From NCBI RefSeq assembly GCF_964036645.1, contig NZ_OZ038525.1, positions 124,001-188,000 on the forward strand: a stretch of DNA of 64,000 nucleotides, read 5' to 3'. Positions 42,927 through 51,748 of the stretch are shown here, one piece after another. The notes below the pieces were generated by a model, which was not told where the DNA came from, ran no database searches, and saw only the letters and a list, made by a program, of their open reading frames with translations. The position numbers and the translations under genes were made by a program. The stretch comes from Tenacibaculum sp. 190524A02b (lineage in GTDB: Bacteria; Bacteroidota; Bacteroidia; Flavobacteriales; Flavobacteriaceae). Numbering within the stretch: position 1 is the first letter of the stretch; every line of letters begins with the position of its first letter.

Positions 42927-45332
42927 CTAGAATAAACCACCTTGGGTTTCGTTAGTTTCTCTATATTTTCTAGATCTTTTATTGGTTTTACCTCCTCCAA
43001 AATTATAAGCAAAACCTATGTAAACGGAATTATATTCAAGGTTGTATTTACCATTTTGTAAATAAGGACTATCATCTGATGAAAACTCATAGTTAATTTT
43101 ATTAAAAATATCTGTACCTCTTAATGTTAACGTCCCTTTGTCGTTGAATAAATTCATGCTAGCTCCTATATTAACAGAAGCATAAGGTTTAATTGTAAAT
43201 TGAACGTTTTTAGATTCTCCCCTATATATTGAAGTTAACTGTAAACGAATAGTTTTACTAATTTTAAAATTAGTATTAAAGCTAGATTTGAATAAGGTGT
43301 TTTTGACTTGTTTTTCAGTGCCGTTAACCACACCGTATGAGTCTTGAACGTATGCTTCTATTCTAGGACTAATAGTCCACCATTTAAAAGGTTTATGATT
43401 AGCAAAAATTTCTGCACCATAACTATTGGCGGTGCTATAGTTACCATAAGACAAAGTTTGCTTATCAGGATTAACATCATCTCTGAAAATTATTCGTCCA
43501 ATTCTATTAGAAATACGTCTATAAAAAGTTCCAAATGTTATAGTTCCTCTTTGTATTGCTTTTGAATAGTTTAATTCAATTGAATTTGTAAATTGAGGTA
43601 CTAAAAATTGATTACCTTCAGAAGTAGTATATGGAGATACCCATTCTTGAATAGGAGATACTTGATGAATTGCTGGTCTATCTACTCGTCTGCTATACGC
43701 TAATTGAATGTCATCTTTGTTAGGTAAATGATATGTGATGTATGCAGACGGATAAACACTAAATATTTTATCTGAATATTTAGGGATATTATTCTGTTGC
43801 GTATTAGAAAATATACCATTAGCAGTATATTGTTCCAATCTTACACCAGCTTGAATTGATAATTTTTCAAAGCTATTGCTGAAAGAACAATAGGCAGAGT
43901 ACATTTTTCGATCATAATTAAATTGAGTATTTCCTTTTGGAGTTAATACTGGTGGAGTTCCGGTTTCAACATGTTCAGTTGTAATTATGCTATTATAACT
44001 CTGTTGGTCTCTATACTCTAAACCTAGCTCTAGTTCACCATCTTTAAAAATAGGCGTTGTATAGTCCAAATTTATTAACCAAGATTTTCTTGTATCTGTA
44101 ATATTATTAGTGTAGTTAAATAGTTTACTTGTAGGAGATTCTATAAGTTTATTAATAGATGTTTCTGGGTTTTTATGAATACTGTAATTGGCTTCTAATT
44201 CTATACTCTTATTATTATTCAAGTCAATTTTATAATCCATATTATAAATTTGTTCTGATTCTTCATATATAGAAAGGTTAGGCGTGTTAAGTTTAGCATT
44301 GCCTACTTGAATGAAAGAAGTGGTATTTAAATCTGAATTACTAGAATTTTGATAGGTATAAAAAGATAGAGTGTTATTTTTATTTAGATAAATATCAGCT
44401 CCTATTTTATAGGCATTGTCTACATAGTCATGCAAAAAATCAAAATATTGTGATAGGATTTTGTCTGTACGTTCCATATTCAATATTGTGTTGTTTTTAC
44501 CAGAACTATAACTGTAACTCGCATAAAAATTGGCTTTGCCTATATTGTAATTTAAATTAAGATTGGCATCTGGTCTTGTGTTTTTGCTGTGTTCAATTCC
44601 TGCTGAAACCGTACCATTAAACCCTGACTGTGTATTTTTTTTAAGAATGAAATTAATAATACCACTCATTCCTTCTGGATTATACTTAGAAGAAGGAGAG
44701 GTGATAATCTCTATTTGTTTTATTAAAAAAGAAGGAGTTTGTTTTAATAGTTGAGCGGTATTCATGTTAGATGGTTTTCCATTTATTTGAACTCTAACAT
44801 TTTCATTACCTCTTAAACTAATAGATCCATTTTGTAAGTTGACATCTATATAAGGAATGTTTTGTAGCATTTGTAAAGAGTTGGTTCCTGTAGCTACAAG
44901 ATCTTTACCTACATTTATAATTTTCTTATCAATTTTTTGAATAATACTAGTTTCTTCCGCCCGAACTTCTATAGTATTTAAAAGGGTTGAAGTTTCCTTC
45001 AAGAAAATTGTTTTTAAGTTTAATTTAGGTGTTTTACTACTTAATATTATTTTTTGTGATACAGATGAGTATCCCATAATTTGAAATTCAACATTATATT
45101 CGCCATAAGCTATATTTTGGAGAGTAAAACTTCCATCTTCAAGTGTAGTAGTACCATTAATTATTTGTTGCTCATTATTTTTTAATATAACAGAAGCATA
45201 GGGTATAGGGGTTTCTTTTTCGTTATGTTTAACTTGACCATATAATAAACCAAAATTATTTCTTTGAGAAAAGCAATGGTATGAATGTATATGTAATAGT
45301 ATTAATAGTACTCGTTTGATTAACTTTTGCAT
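42927..45332 (-). CDS. TonB-dependent receptor-like outer membrane beta-barrel protein
   Basis: 801 residues from the ATG at 45332 (MQKLIKRVLLILLHIHSYHC), chosen because this is a signal peptide, ending CFSQ; an in-frame ATG at 45440 gives a long non-secretory lead. A carboxypeptidase-like regulatory domain (ETPIPYASVILKNNEQQIIN, DGSFTLQNIAYGEYNVEFQI) is followed by a plug-like region (MLQNIPYIDVNLQNGSISLR, NPEGMSGIINFILKK) and about 600 residues of beta barrel (OMP_b-brl_3). It should reside in the outer membrane for uptake of an unknown substrate. Its nearest neighbour is a paralogue; the terminator at 45453 separates the two. Confidence 0.85.
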   Translation of the reverse strand: MQKLIKRVLLILLHIHSYHCFSQRNNFGLLYGQVKHNEKETPIPYASVILKNNEQQIINGTTTLEDGSFTLQNIAYGEYNVEFQIMGYSSVSQKIILSSKTPKLNLKTIFLKETSTLLNTIEVRAEETSIIQKIDKKIINVGKDLVATGTNSLQMLQNIPYIDVNLQNGSISLRGNENVRVQINGKPSNMNTAQLLKQTPSFLIKQIEIITSPSSKYNPEGMSGIINFILKKNTQSGFNGTVSAGIEHSKNTRPDANLNLNYNIGKANFYASYSYSSGKNNTILNMERTDKILSQYFDFLHDYVDNAYKIGADIYLNKNNTLSFYTYQNSSNSDLNTTSFIQVGNAKLNTPNLSIYEESEQIYNMDYKIDLNNNKSIELEANYSIHKNPETSINKLIESPTSKLFNYTNNITDTRKSWLINLDYTTPIFKDGELELGLEYRDQQSYNSIITTEHVETGTPPVLTPKGNTQFNYDRKMYSAYCSFSNSFEKLSIQAGVRLEQYTANGIFSNTQQNNIPKYSDKIFSVYPSAYITYHLPNKDDIQLAYSRRVDRPAIHQVSPIQEWVSPYTTSEGNQFLVPQFTNSIELNYSKAIQRGTITFGTFYRRISNRIGRIIFRDDVNPDKQTLSYGNYSTANSYGAEIFANHKPFKWWTISPRIEAYVQDSYGVVNGTEKQVKNTLFKSSFNTNFKISKTIRLQLTSIYRGESKNVQFTIKPYASVNIGASMNLFNDKGTLTLRGTDIFNKINYEFSSDDSPYLQNGKYNLEYNSVYIGFAYNFGGGKTNKRSRKYRETNETQGGLF

Positions 45333-45452
45333 ATTAATATTTAAAAAGGGTGTAAAGGGTATGGTAAAAAAACTAAATGTTTTTATTTGGTAAGATGTAT
45401 AGCCAATTCTTTTATCAGAAGGGATAAAAACTGTATGCAAGTATATAAAAAA

Positions 45453-45480
45453 AACTCTAGATAAATGAATATCTAGAGTT
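45453..45480 (-). terminator. terminator of the upstream beta-barrel gene
   Basis: On the minus strand AACTCTAGATA and TATCTAGAGTT form an 11-bp stem around TTCATT, followed by TTTTTT. It lies between the two barrel genes, so they are separate transcripts. Confidence 0.85.
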
Positions 45481-45506
45481 ATAAAAAATGTTAAAAAATG
45501 TATTTC

Positions 45507-47999
45507 TTACATGAAACCGCCTCCACCTTGCTTTTCATTACTATCACGACGTCTTCTAGATTTAGCTCTGTTTTTACCTCCTCCAAATCTGTAATTGAAT
45601 CCAATATAAGTAGTTCTACTTTCCCACTTAAAGCGTCCATTTTGAGTGAATGGATTGGTAGAATTAAATTGAAATTTCATCGTATTAAATATGTCATTTA
45701 CGCGGAAAGTTATATTACCTTTTCCTTTAAATACACTATAATTTGCACCTAAATTAACCATTGCCATCGGGTCAACTTCCCATTGAATATCTTTGTTAGC
45801 CCCTCTATACATAGCAAAAAGTTGTAAACGAAGCCTTTTTGAAAGTGTAAAACTATTATTAATACGAGCGTTAAAAACTTCATTTTGTACTTCAATTCTA
45901 GGAGCCTTAGGGTTACTTAAGTCTGTAGTACCAATTTGTTTTTGAGAATAAAAATCCATGCTTGCGTTTGCTCTCCACCATTTAGCAATTCTATAATTGG
46001 CAGATAATTCAAGACCATAAGAATCAGTATCATCAAAATTCTTAAAAGTTAATATTTGACTTCTGTTAGAAACATCTGTAGGGTCTTTATAGGTTACTCT
46101 AGAGATAACATCGCTTATGTTTCTGTAAAAAGTACCAAAAGTAAGTGATCCTCCTTTTATTTTTCTTGTATAATTAAGTTCAATTGAATTTGTAAATTGA
46201 GGAACTAATTGAGCGTTTCCTATAGAAGTAATTAAAGGAGTACTCCATTCTCTTATAGGATTTACTTGTTGAATATTTGGTCTATCAACTCTTTTACTAT
46301 AGCTTACCTGAAATTGATTTTTCTCAGTTGGATTATAGGTGAAAAAAGCTGATGGGTATACAGTGAAAATATCATCAGTAACGGGCTGTGTTGGTTCGTT
46401 AACTTGATTAAAAATACCTTTTACTTTATACTGCTCTAATCTGGCTCCAAGTTGCATGGTTAGCTTTCCAAATTTATGCCCGTAATTAACATATCCAGAG
46501 TAAATATCTCTATCATAAGTAAAGTCTGAATTAGGTATTTTCTCTGTAGTTTTAATTACAGGATTTCCATTAACAAACAATATGTTACCGTTAGTATCTT
46601 TTTCGTATTCTAAAATCCTATTTTGATCAGTTATATTAGTGTTTTCAGTTTTATCTGTTCTGTACTCCAATCCTATTTCTAGTTTTCCATTTTTAGATAT
46701 TGGATTGGTATAATCTAAGTTCAATAATACATTTTCCCTTTTATTATTAATATCATTAAAATAGTTTAATAGTTTAAAACCTTTATCTAATGGAGTTAAA
46801 ACTAAATCTGCATTATTTAAAATATTAGGAGAATCATTAAGTGTATACGTAGATTCAAACTCAATATTATGACCTTCTTTATCAAAATCATGTTTATAAT
46901 TTACATTATATGTTTGGTTTTTACTGTCTGAAACTTGAGTATTAGGAGCATTACTTGTAATTGTACCATTACTAGTAATAAGTGCTCTTCCGTTCGCATT
47001 ACTATCAAACCAGTTTTGAGTAGTATAAAAAGAAAGCGTGTTTTTATCGTCTAAGTACACATCTGCACCAAATTTAAATAAATGAGAAGTATTATCATTT
47101 ACAAAAATAAAATCTTGATAATTTACAGTTGGTCTTTCAACAAAACCAAAATTATATCGTTCTCCACCGTTAAATCCATAATTACCAAAGAAGTTAACTT
47201 TCCCTGTTTTATAGTTCATGTTAGTAGAAGCATTGTATCTAACATAATGTCCTGCTTCAACACCAGTATTAATTGAGCCGTTAAAGCCCATGTTTGCATT
47301 TTTATTTAAAATGATATTAATAATACCACTCATCCCTTCAGGATTGTATTTAGCAGAAGGATTGGTAATTAACTCAATACTTTTAATAGAAGATGATGGA
47401 ATTTGTTTTAATAATTGAGAAGCAGGAACATTAGTAGGTTTACCATCTACTAATACACGTACATTTTCATTACCACGTAAGCTGATATTTCCAGTTTGGC
47501 TATCTACACTTACAGACTGCACATTGTTTAGTAACTCAGAGGCAGTTGCCCCAGCTGAAGTTAAATCTTTTCCAACATTAATCACTTTTCTATCTACCTT
47601 TTGAGTAACAGAAGATGTTTCTGCTCTTACTTCAACTTCATCTAATGTAGTTGCATCTTCTAGCAAAGAGATAGTTCCTAAGTTAACTTTTCTATTTTTT
47701 CTATTGATAGTTATTGGCTTGTTTATTGTTTTGTAACCTATAAATTGAACTTCAACAATACTATTACCTTCAGGAATATTTTTAATATTAAATATTCCTT
47801 TTTCATTGGTGATTCCCCCGGTTATTATTTTTTTGGCAGTGTCTTTGATTACAATATTTACATAAGGCAAAGGTTCTTTGGTATTTTGATCTATTACCTT
47901 TCCAGAAACTGTACCTGGCTTAGGTAAATTACTTTTTGGCATTTGAGCATAGCTATAAAAACTCATAATGGTTAAAAGTATAAGTAATATTTTTTTCAT
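45507..47999 (-). CDS. TonB-dependent receptor-like outer membrane beta-barrel protein, paralogue
   Basis: 830 residues. Signal peptide MKKILLILLTIMSFYSYAQ; regulatory domain DQNTKEPLPYVNIVIKDTAK, NEKGIFNIKNIPEGNSIVEV; plug-like SVSVDSQTGNISLRGNENVR and KYNPEGMSGIINIILNKN; then the OMP_b-brl_3 barrel. It ends with an unusual basic Gly-rich tail, RAKSRRRRDSNEKQGGGGFM. Its relative at 42927 shares the tail form (KRSRKYRETNETQGGLF), so the C-terminal basic extension is a feature of the pair. Confidence 0.87.
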   Translation of the reverse strand: MKKILLILLTIMSFYSYAQMPKSNLPKPGTVSGKVIDQNTKEPLPYVNIVIKDTAKKIITGGITNEKGIFNIKNIPEGNSIVEVQFIGYKTINKPITINRKNRKVNLGTISLLEDATTLDEVEVRAETSSVTQKVDRKVINVGKDLTSAGATASELLNNVQSVSVDSQTGNISLRGNENVRVLVDGKPTNVPASQLLKQIPSSSIKSIELITNPSAKYNPEGMSGIINIILNKNANMGFNGSINTGVEAGHYVRYNASTNMNYKTGKVNFFGNYGFNGGERYNFGFVERPTVNYQDFIFVNDNTSHLFKFGADVYLDDKNTLSFYTTQNWFDSNANGRALITSNGTITSNAPNTQVSDSKNQTYNVNYKHDFDKEGHNIEFESTYTLNDSPNILNNADLVLTPLDKGFKLLNYFNDINNKRENVLLNLDYTNPISKNGKLEIGLEYRTDKTENTNITDQNRILEYEKDTNGNILFVNGNPVIKTTEKIPNSDFTYDRDIYSGYVNYGHKFGKLTMQLGARLEQYKVKGIFNQVNEPTQPVTDDIFTVYPSAFFTYNPTEKNQFQVSYSKRVDRPNIQQVNPIREWSTPLITSIGNAQLVPQFTNSIELNYTRKIKGGSLTFGTFYRNISDVISRVTYKDPTDVSNRSQILTFKNFDDTDSYGLELSANYRIAKWWRANASMDFYSQKQIGTTDLSNPKAPRIEVQNEVFNARINNSFTLSKRLRLQLFAMYRGANKDIQWEVDPMAMVNLGANYSVFKGKGNITFRVNDIFNTMKFQFNSTNPFTQNGRFKWESRTTYIGFNYRFGGGKNRAKSRRRRDSNEKQGGGGFM

Positions 48000-48093
48000 T
48001 TTGTTAATTTTGAATTGTCCTAATGCCTAATAGACTTTGTTGCGTTATATTTGTTACCAACGTTAATAGTTTTTAACTTATAATTAACAGAAA

Positions 48094-48456
48094 ATGAAAG
48101 ACACAACATTAGTACTAGGAGCTTCTTTAAAAGAAGAGAGGTATTCAAATAAAGCTATAAAAAGATTAGTAAATAAAGGGTACAAAGTGAAAGCTATTGG
48201 AGTAAGAGAAGGTGAGGTTTCAGGTATACAAATTGAGACAGAAAAGGAGGTTGTTAATTCGGTAGATACAGTAACGATGTATTTAAGTGCTAAACATCAA
48301 CCCGACTATTATAATTATATTTTACAATTAGAGCCGGGTAGAGTTATTTTTAATCCAGGTACAGAAAACCCGGAATTAATAGCATTACTAAAAAATAATA
48401 ATATACATGTAGAATTAGCTTGTACCTTAGTATTGTTAACTACAGAACAATATTAG
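48094..48456 (+). CDS. CoA-binding domain protein (YccU-like)
   Basis: 120 residues. A single Rossmann CoA-binding domain: TLVLGASLKEERYSNKAIKR, LVNKGYKVKAIGVREGEVSG, TVTMYLSAKHQPDYYNYILQ, RVIFNPGTENPELIALLKNN. Proteins of this family bind CoA but have no fixed cellular role. The last 4 bases overlap the end of the convergent rnz gene. It is divergent from the barrel gene at 47999. Confidence 0.85.
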   Translation: MKDTTLVLGASLKEERYSNKAIKRLVNKGYKVKAIGVREGEVSGIQIETEKEVVNSVDTVTMYLSAKHQPDYYNYILQLEPGRVIFNPGTENPELIALLKNNNIHVELACTLVLLTTEQY

Positions 48457-49394
48457 TTGAGTACTCCAACAGGGAACGTATCAATAGAATACTTTTTACC
48501 TACTTCAGCTAATTCAACATTGTTAAAAATAGTTTCTGCTTCTTTTTTGAAATCCTGAATATTATCATACCTGCTAGAGTAATGACCAATAATTAGTTTA
48601 CCAGCATTAGCTTGGCTAGCTATAGAGGCAGCTTGCTCAGCAGTTGAATGTTTTGTCCTATCACATAAATCTTCCCTGTCTTTAAGAAAGGTAGCTTCAT
48701 GGTATAAAACATCTACATTTTCAATAATAGGAACAATATCTGGTTTATAAGCTGTATCACTACAAAAAGCAAAGCTTTTAGGTTTTTCTGGTTCAATAGT
48801 TAATTCGCTATTAGGAACTATTTCACCAGTAGAAAGAATAAAATCTTTACCAGCTTTTATGTTATGATAATCACAAGTTTCTATCTCATCATATTGTCTG
48901 ATATTATCAATATGAAGTTTTTTAGATTTTGGCTTTTCAGTAAATAAAAAGCCATTAGTATACACCCTATGATTAAGAGGGATTGTGTGTACAGAAACTT
49001 TATCGTCTTCAAATATTAATTCACTGTTTTTAGAAGATAATTCATGAAAAATAATAGGAAACTTAACAAACGACTTTGAAACTTTTAGTTGCAAAGTTGT
49101 TATTTCTTTAATGCCTTCAGGGCCATAAACATGTAACTCTCGTTCTCTGTTTAAAATTCCAAAAGTTGAAATTAAACCAATTAGGCCAAAGAAATGATCT
49201 CCGTGCAAATGGGAAATAAAAATGTTGTTTATTTTAGAAAAACCAACTTTATATTTTCTCATTTGACGCTGGGTTCCTTCTCCACAATCTATTAGAAAAT
49301 GCCTATTGTTCATTTCTAGATACTGTGAAGTTGGATGTGCATTTACTCTTGGGGTGGCTGAATGGCACCCTAAAATAGTAAGATTCATACTCAT
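48453..49394 (-). CDS. rnz: ribonuclease Z
   Basis: 313 residues. A metallo-beta-lactamase fold with the zinc motif FISHLHGDHFFGLIGLISTF, and further ligands in LNHRVYTNGFLF, FCSDTAYKPD, YHEATFLKD and KLIIGHYSSRY. RNase Z cleaves pre-tRNA 3' ends. MSMNLTILGC is the start; MNLTIL two codons on is equally likely. The upstream T9SS-domain mini-gene ends exactly where it begins, so the two may be cotranscribed. Confidence 0.9.
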   Translation of the reverse strand: MSMNLTILGCHSATPRVNAHPTSQYLEMNNRHFLIDCGEGTQRQMRKYKVGFSKINNIFISHLHGDHFFGLIGLISTFGILNRERELHVYGPEGIKEITTLQLKVSKSFVKFPIIFHELSSKNSELIFEDDKVSVHTIPLNHRVYTNGFLFTEKPKSKKLHIDNIRQYDEIETCDYHNIKAGKDFILSTGEIVPNSELTIEPEKPKSFAFCSDTAYKPDIVPIIENVDVLYHEATFLKDREDLCDRTKHSTAEQAASIASQANAGKLIIGHYSSRYDNIQDFKKEAETIFNNVELAEVGKKYSIDTFPVGVLN

Positions 49395-49715
49395 TTACTT
49401 AATAACAAAACGTTTTGATACTACTTCATTGTTTGTTTGGATAGCGTAAATGTACATGCCCGCTTGTAAATTATTCCTCTTAAATTGAATTGTGTTTTTG
49501 CCTTTTGTAATTTTTAGTTGTTCTCTGTAAATGGTTTTACCTAAAACATTTCTAACCATTAAAATGGCAGGTTGCTCAGTTTGAGCATTAAAAAAAATCT
49601 TTGTTGAGTTTGTGAATGGGTTCGGGGATGCTCCAAGCTTATCTATTTTTATTTCCTGAGAGAAAGTGGAAATAGAAGCTGCAAAAAGCATTGTTAACAG
49701 TAATTTTCGTGTCAT
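49395..49715 (-). CDS. T9SS sorting-domain protein without a passenger
   Basis: 106 residues. Signal peptide MTRKLLLTMLFAASISTFSQ (cleavage near 20), then directly a type A type IX secretion C-terminal domain: LGASPNPFTNSTKIFFNAQT, LMVRNVLGKTIYREQLKITK, GMYIYAIQTNNEVVSKRFVI. The domain normally sits at the end of a large exported protein; here there is no cargo between signal peptide and sorting domain. The stop abuts the rnz start. It may be the end of a degraded larger gene or a real mini-protein. Confidence 0.75.
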   Translation of the reverse strand: MTRKLLLTMLFAASISTFSQEIKIDKLGASPNPFTNSTKIFFNAQTEQPAILMVRNVLGKTIYREQLKITKGKNTIQFKRNNLQAGMYIYAIQTNNEVVSKRFVIK

Positions 49716-49746
49716 ATAATATTATTAAGGGGTTAAGGGGTATAGG

Positions 49747-50079
49747 TTAAAAACCTAAATCACGTTGAATATCTTCCATTTCTATAACATCTTTAGCCTC
49801 AACTATTGTGGGGACAATGTTAAAGCTTTCTGGAAAATTATCTACGTTAACGTCATTACAAACAACAATAAACGATTTGTTGTTTTGTTGTTGTAAATCA
49901 GCATACTTCAAAAATACTAAAATATTTTCTTCATCAAAATTATTTTCTGAAGAAATTTGTATAACTACATGATTTTCTTTTAATTCGGTGTATTTTTTTT
50001 CAAATTCATTAAAGAAAGTTTCAAAAGAAGACTCTTTAGAAGTAATCAGAAAAAATGTGTCTTTCTTTATAATTTCCAT
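49747..50079 (-). CDS. small STAS-like or uncharacterised protein
   Basis: 110 residues, no signal peptide. It alternates strands and helices (FFLITSKESSFETFFNEFEK, HVVIQISSENNFDEENILVF, NKSFIVVCNDVNVDNFPESF, IVPTIVEAKDVIEMEDIQRD), a pattern compatible with a STAS fold. Homologues are often labelled ribonuclease Z by proximity, which is a propagated annotation error, since no metal ligands are present. It lies between pyrB and the T9SS mini-gene, 7 bases after the pyrB stop, so it is cotranscribed with pyrimidine genes. Confidence 0.65.
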   Translation of the reverse strand: MEIIKKDTFFLITSKESSFETFFNEFEKKYTELKENHVVIQISSENNFDEENILVFLKYADLQQQNNKSFIVVCNDVNVDNFPESFNIVPTIVEAKDVIEMEDIQRDLGF

Positions 50080-50086
50080 ATTTATA

Positions 50087-51019
50087 TTATCTATTAATTT
50101 GTTGTGCTAACAAATATATAACAGCCATCCTTACAGCTACCCCATTTTCAACCTGATTTAAAATAATAGATTGATCACTATCTGCAACATCACTGGTAAG
50201 CTCCACACCTCTGTTTATAGGTCCTGGATGCATTATCACAATTTTCTTGCCAAGACTGTCTAAAATTTCTTTATTAATGCCAAATAATTGGGTGTACTCT
50301 CTGGTTGAAGGGAAGTATTTTATAGCCATTCTTTCATGTTGTACACGCAATACATTAGCTACATCACACCATTCTAAAGCTTTTTTTAAGTTGGTTTCAA
50401 CTTCAACACCTAAACTAGTAATATATCTTGGAATTAAAGTGGTAGGGCCGCATACTTTTACTTTAGCTCCTTGTAACTGCAAAGCAAAAATGTTAGAAAG
50501 GGCAACACGAGAATGTAAAACATCTCCAACAATAACTATTTTCTTTCCTTTTAAGTTACTGTTTAGTGCTTCACGCATTGAGTAACTATCCAATAACGCT
50601 TGCGTTGGGTGCTCATGAGTTCCATCACCAGCATTAATTATTTTGGCATCTACGTGCTTAGAAAGGAAAATACCTGCTCCAACACTTGCATGTCTCATAA
50701 CCACAACATCAACTTTCATTGAAAGGATATTGTTTACTGTATCAATAAGTGTTTCTCCTTTTTTTACCGAAGATTGCCCTGCTGAAAAGTTGATAACGTC
50801 AGCAGATAACCTTTTTTCAGCTAATTCGAAAGATAGTTTGGTACGTGTACTATTTTCAAAAAATAAGTTGGCAATGGTAATATCTCTAAGAGAAGGTACT
50901 TTTTTAATAGGTCTGTTAATGACTTCTTTAAAATGAGAGGCAGTTTCAAAAATAAGTTCTAAGTCTGTTTTATTCAGATATTTTATGCCTAATAAATGTT
51001 CAACACTTAACTGCTTCAT
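50087..51019 (-). CDS. pyrB: aspartate carbamoyltransferase catalytic subunit
   Basis: 310 residues. Carbamoyl phosphate binding in FFENSTRTKLSFELAEKRLS, then VMRHASVGAGIFLSKHVDAK and AGDGTHEHPTQALLDSYSMR; aspartate binding in MHPGPINRGVELTSDVADSD. It makes N-carbamoyl-L-aspartate, the first committed step of pyrimidine synthesis. No regulatory pyrI is adjacent, so regulation is probably through PyrR, encoded 37 bases upstream. Confidence 0.95.
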   Translation of the reverse strand: MKQLSVEHLLGIKYLNKTDLELIFETASHFKEVINRPIKKVPSLRDITIANLFFENSTRTKLSFELAEKRLSADVINFSAGQSSVKKGETLIDTVNNILSMKVDVVVMRHASVGAGIFLSKHVDAKIINAGDGTHEHPTQALLDSYSMREALNSNLKGKKIVIVGDVLHSRVALSNIFALQLQGAKVKVCGPTTLIPRYITSLGVEVETNLKKALEWCDVANVLRVQHERMAIKYFPSTREYTQLFGINKEILDSLGKKIVIMHPGPINRGVELTSDVADSDQSIILNQVENGVAVRMAVIYLLAQQINR

Positions 51020-51056
51020 TATATGGTAACCTTTTTTGTCATAATTCTAGCAATAA

Positions 51057-51599
51057 TCATTGCTGTGTTTCTAGATAAATAGTGTCTTTTTTATGAGTTT
51101 CTTTCCAATGAACAACCACTCTTTCTTCGTTTATTGCATCTACTTGTCTTCCTCTATAATCTGGTTGAATAGGTAAATGACGACTAAATCTTCGGTCTAT
51201 TAGTACTAATAATTCAATATTATCAGGTCTACCATAAGACTGTATTGCTGTTAAAGCAGAACGAATACTTCTACCTGAGAATAATACATCATCAATAAAA
51301 ACCACCTTTTTTCCCTCAATTAAAAAATCTATTTGGGTAGAAGTAGCCTCTAAAGGTTCATCTCTTCTACGAAAATCATCTCTGTAAAAAGTAATATCAA
51401 GTAACCCTAGTTCTAGGTTGTTAATTCCGTAATCATTCTTTAATAGTTTAGCTAATCTTTGAGCTAAGTATGTTCCTCTAGGTTGAATACCTATGAGTAC
51501 TGTATTAGAAAAATCGCTGTGATTTTCGATAAGCTGACAGGCTAATCGATGCAGAATGATTTCAATTTCTTTAGAAGTAAGTAGTGTTTTTCTGCTCAT
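51057..51599 (-). CDS. pyrR: bifunctional pyr operon regulator/uracil phosphoribosyltransferase
   Basis: 180 residues from the ATG at 51599 (MSRKTLLTSKEIEIILHRLA). The PRPP-binding loop is VVFIDDVLFSGRSIRSALTA; the substrate part is IGIQPRGTYLAQRLAKLL. PyrR senses UMP and PRPP and attenuates pyrimidine genes in Gram-positive bacteria; whether it does so here is unknown. It lies directly before pyrB in one operon and has a well-formed promoter upstream (51635-51664). Confidence 0.9.
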   Translation of the reverse strand: MSRKTLLTSKEIEIILHRLACQLIENHSDFSNTVLIGIQPRGTYLAQRLAKLLKNDYGINNLELGLLDITFYRDDFRRRDEPLEATSTQIDFLIEGKKVVFIDDVLFSGRSIRSALTAIQSYGRPDNIELLVLIDRRFSRHLPIQPDYRGRQVDAINEERVVVHWKETHKKDTIYLETQQ

Positions 51600-51634
51600 T
51601 GTTGCTACCAAATTTGTTTGATAGTTTCAATATT

Positions 51635-51664
51635 CAAAATTAATACAAAAAAATACGTTGGCAA
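51635..51664 (-). promoter_or_regulatory. pyrR promoter
   Basis: On the minus strand TTG (51664-51662), 19 bases, then TAATTTTG (51642-51635): an exact fit to the Bacteroidota TTG-N19-TAnnTTTG pattern, with the pyrR ATG 35 bases on. For the divergent SulP gene, TACATTTG at 51710-51717 is a second -7 match. Confidence 0.65.
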
Positions 51665-51748
51665 AATTAAAGTTAATGAAACATAAAACTATATCAATAA
51701 AATTATTTTTACATTTGCCAACTTTTACAATAGTCTCGAAATATTATG

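Noticed and set aside
49747-50079. Ribonuclease Z label for the 110-residue protein
   Set aside because: No zinc ligands or metallo-beta-lactamase motif; the true RNase Z is at 48453-49394.
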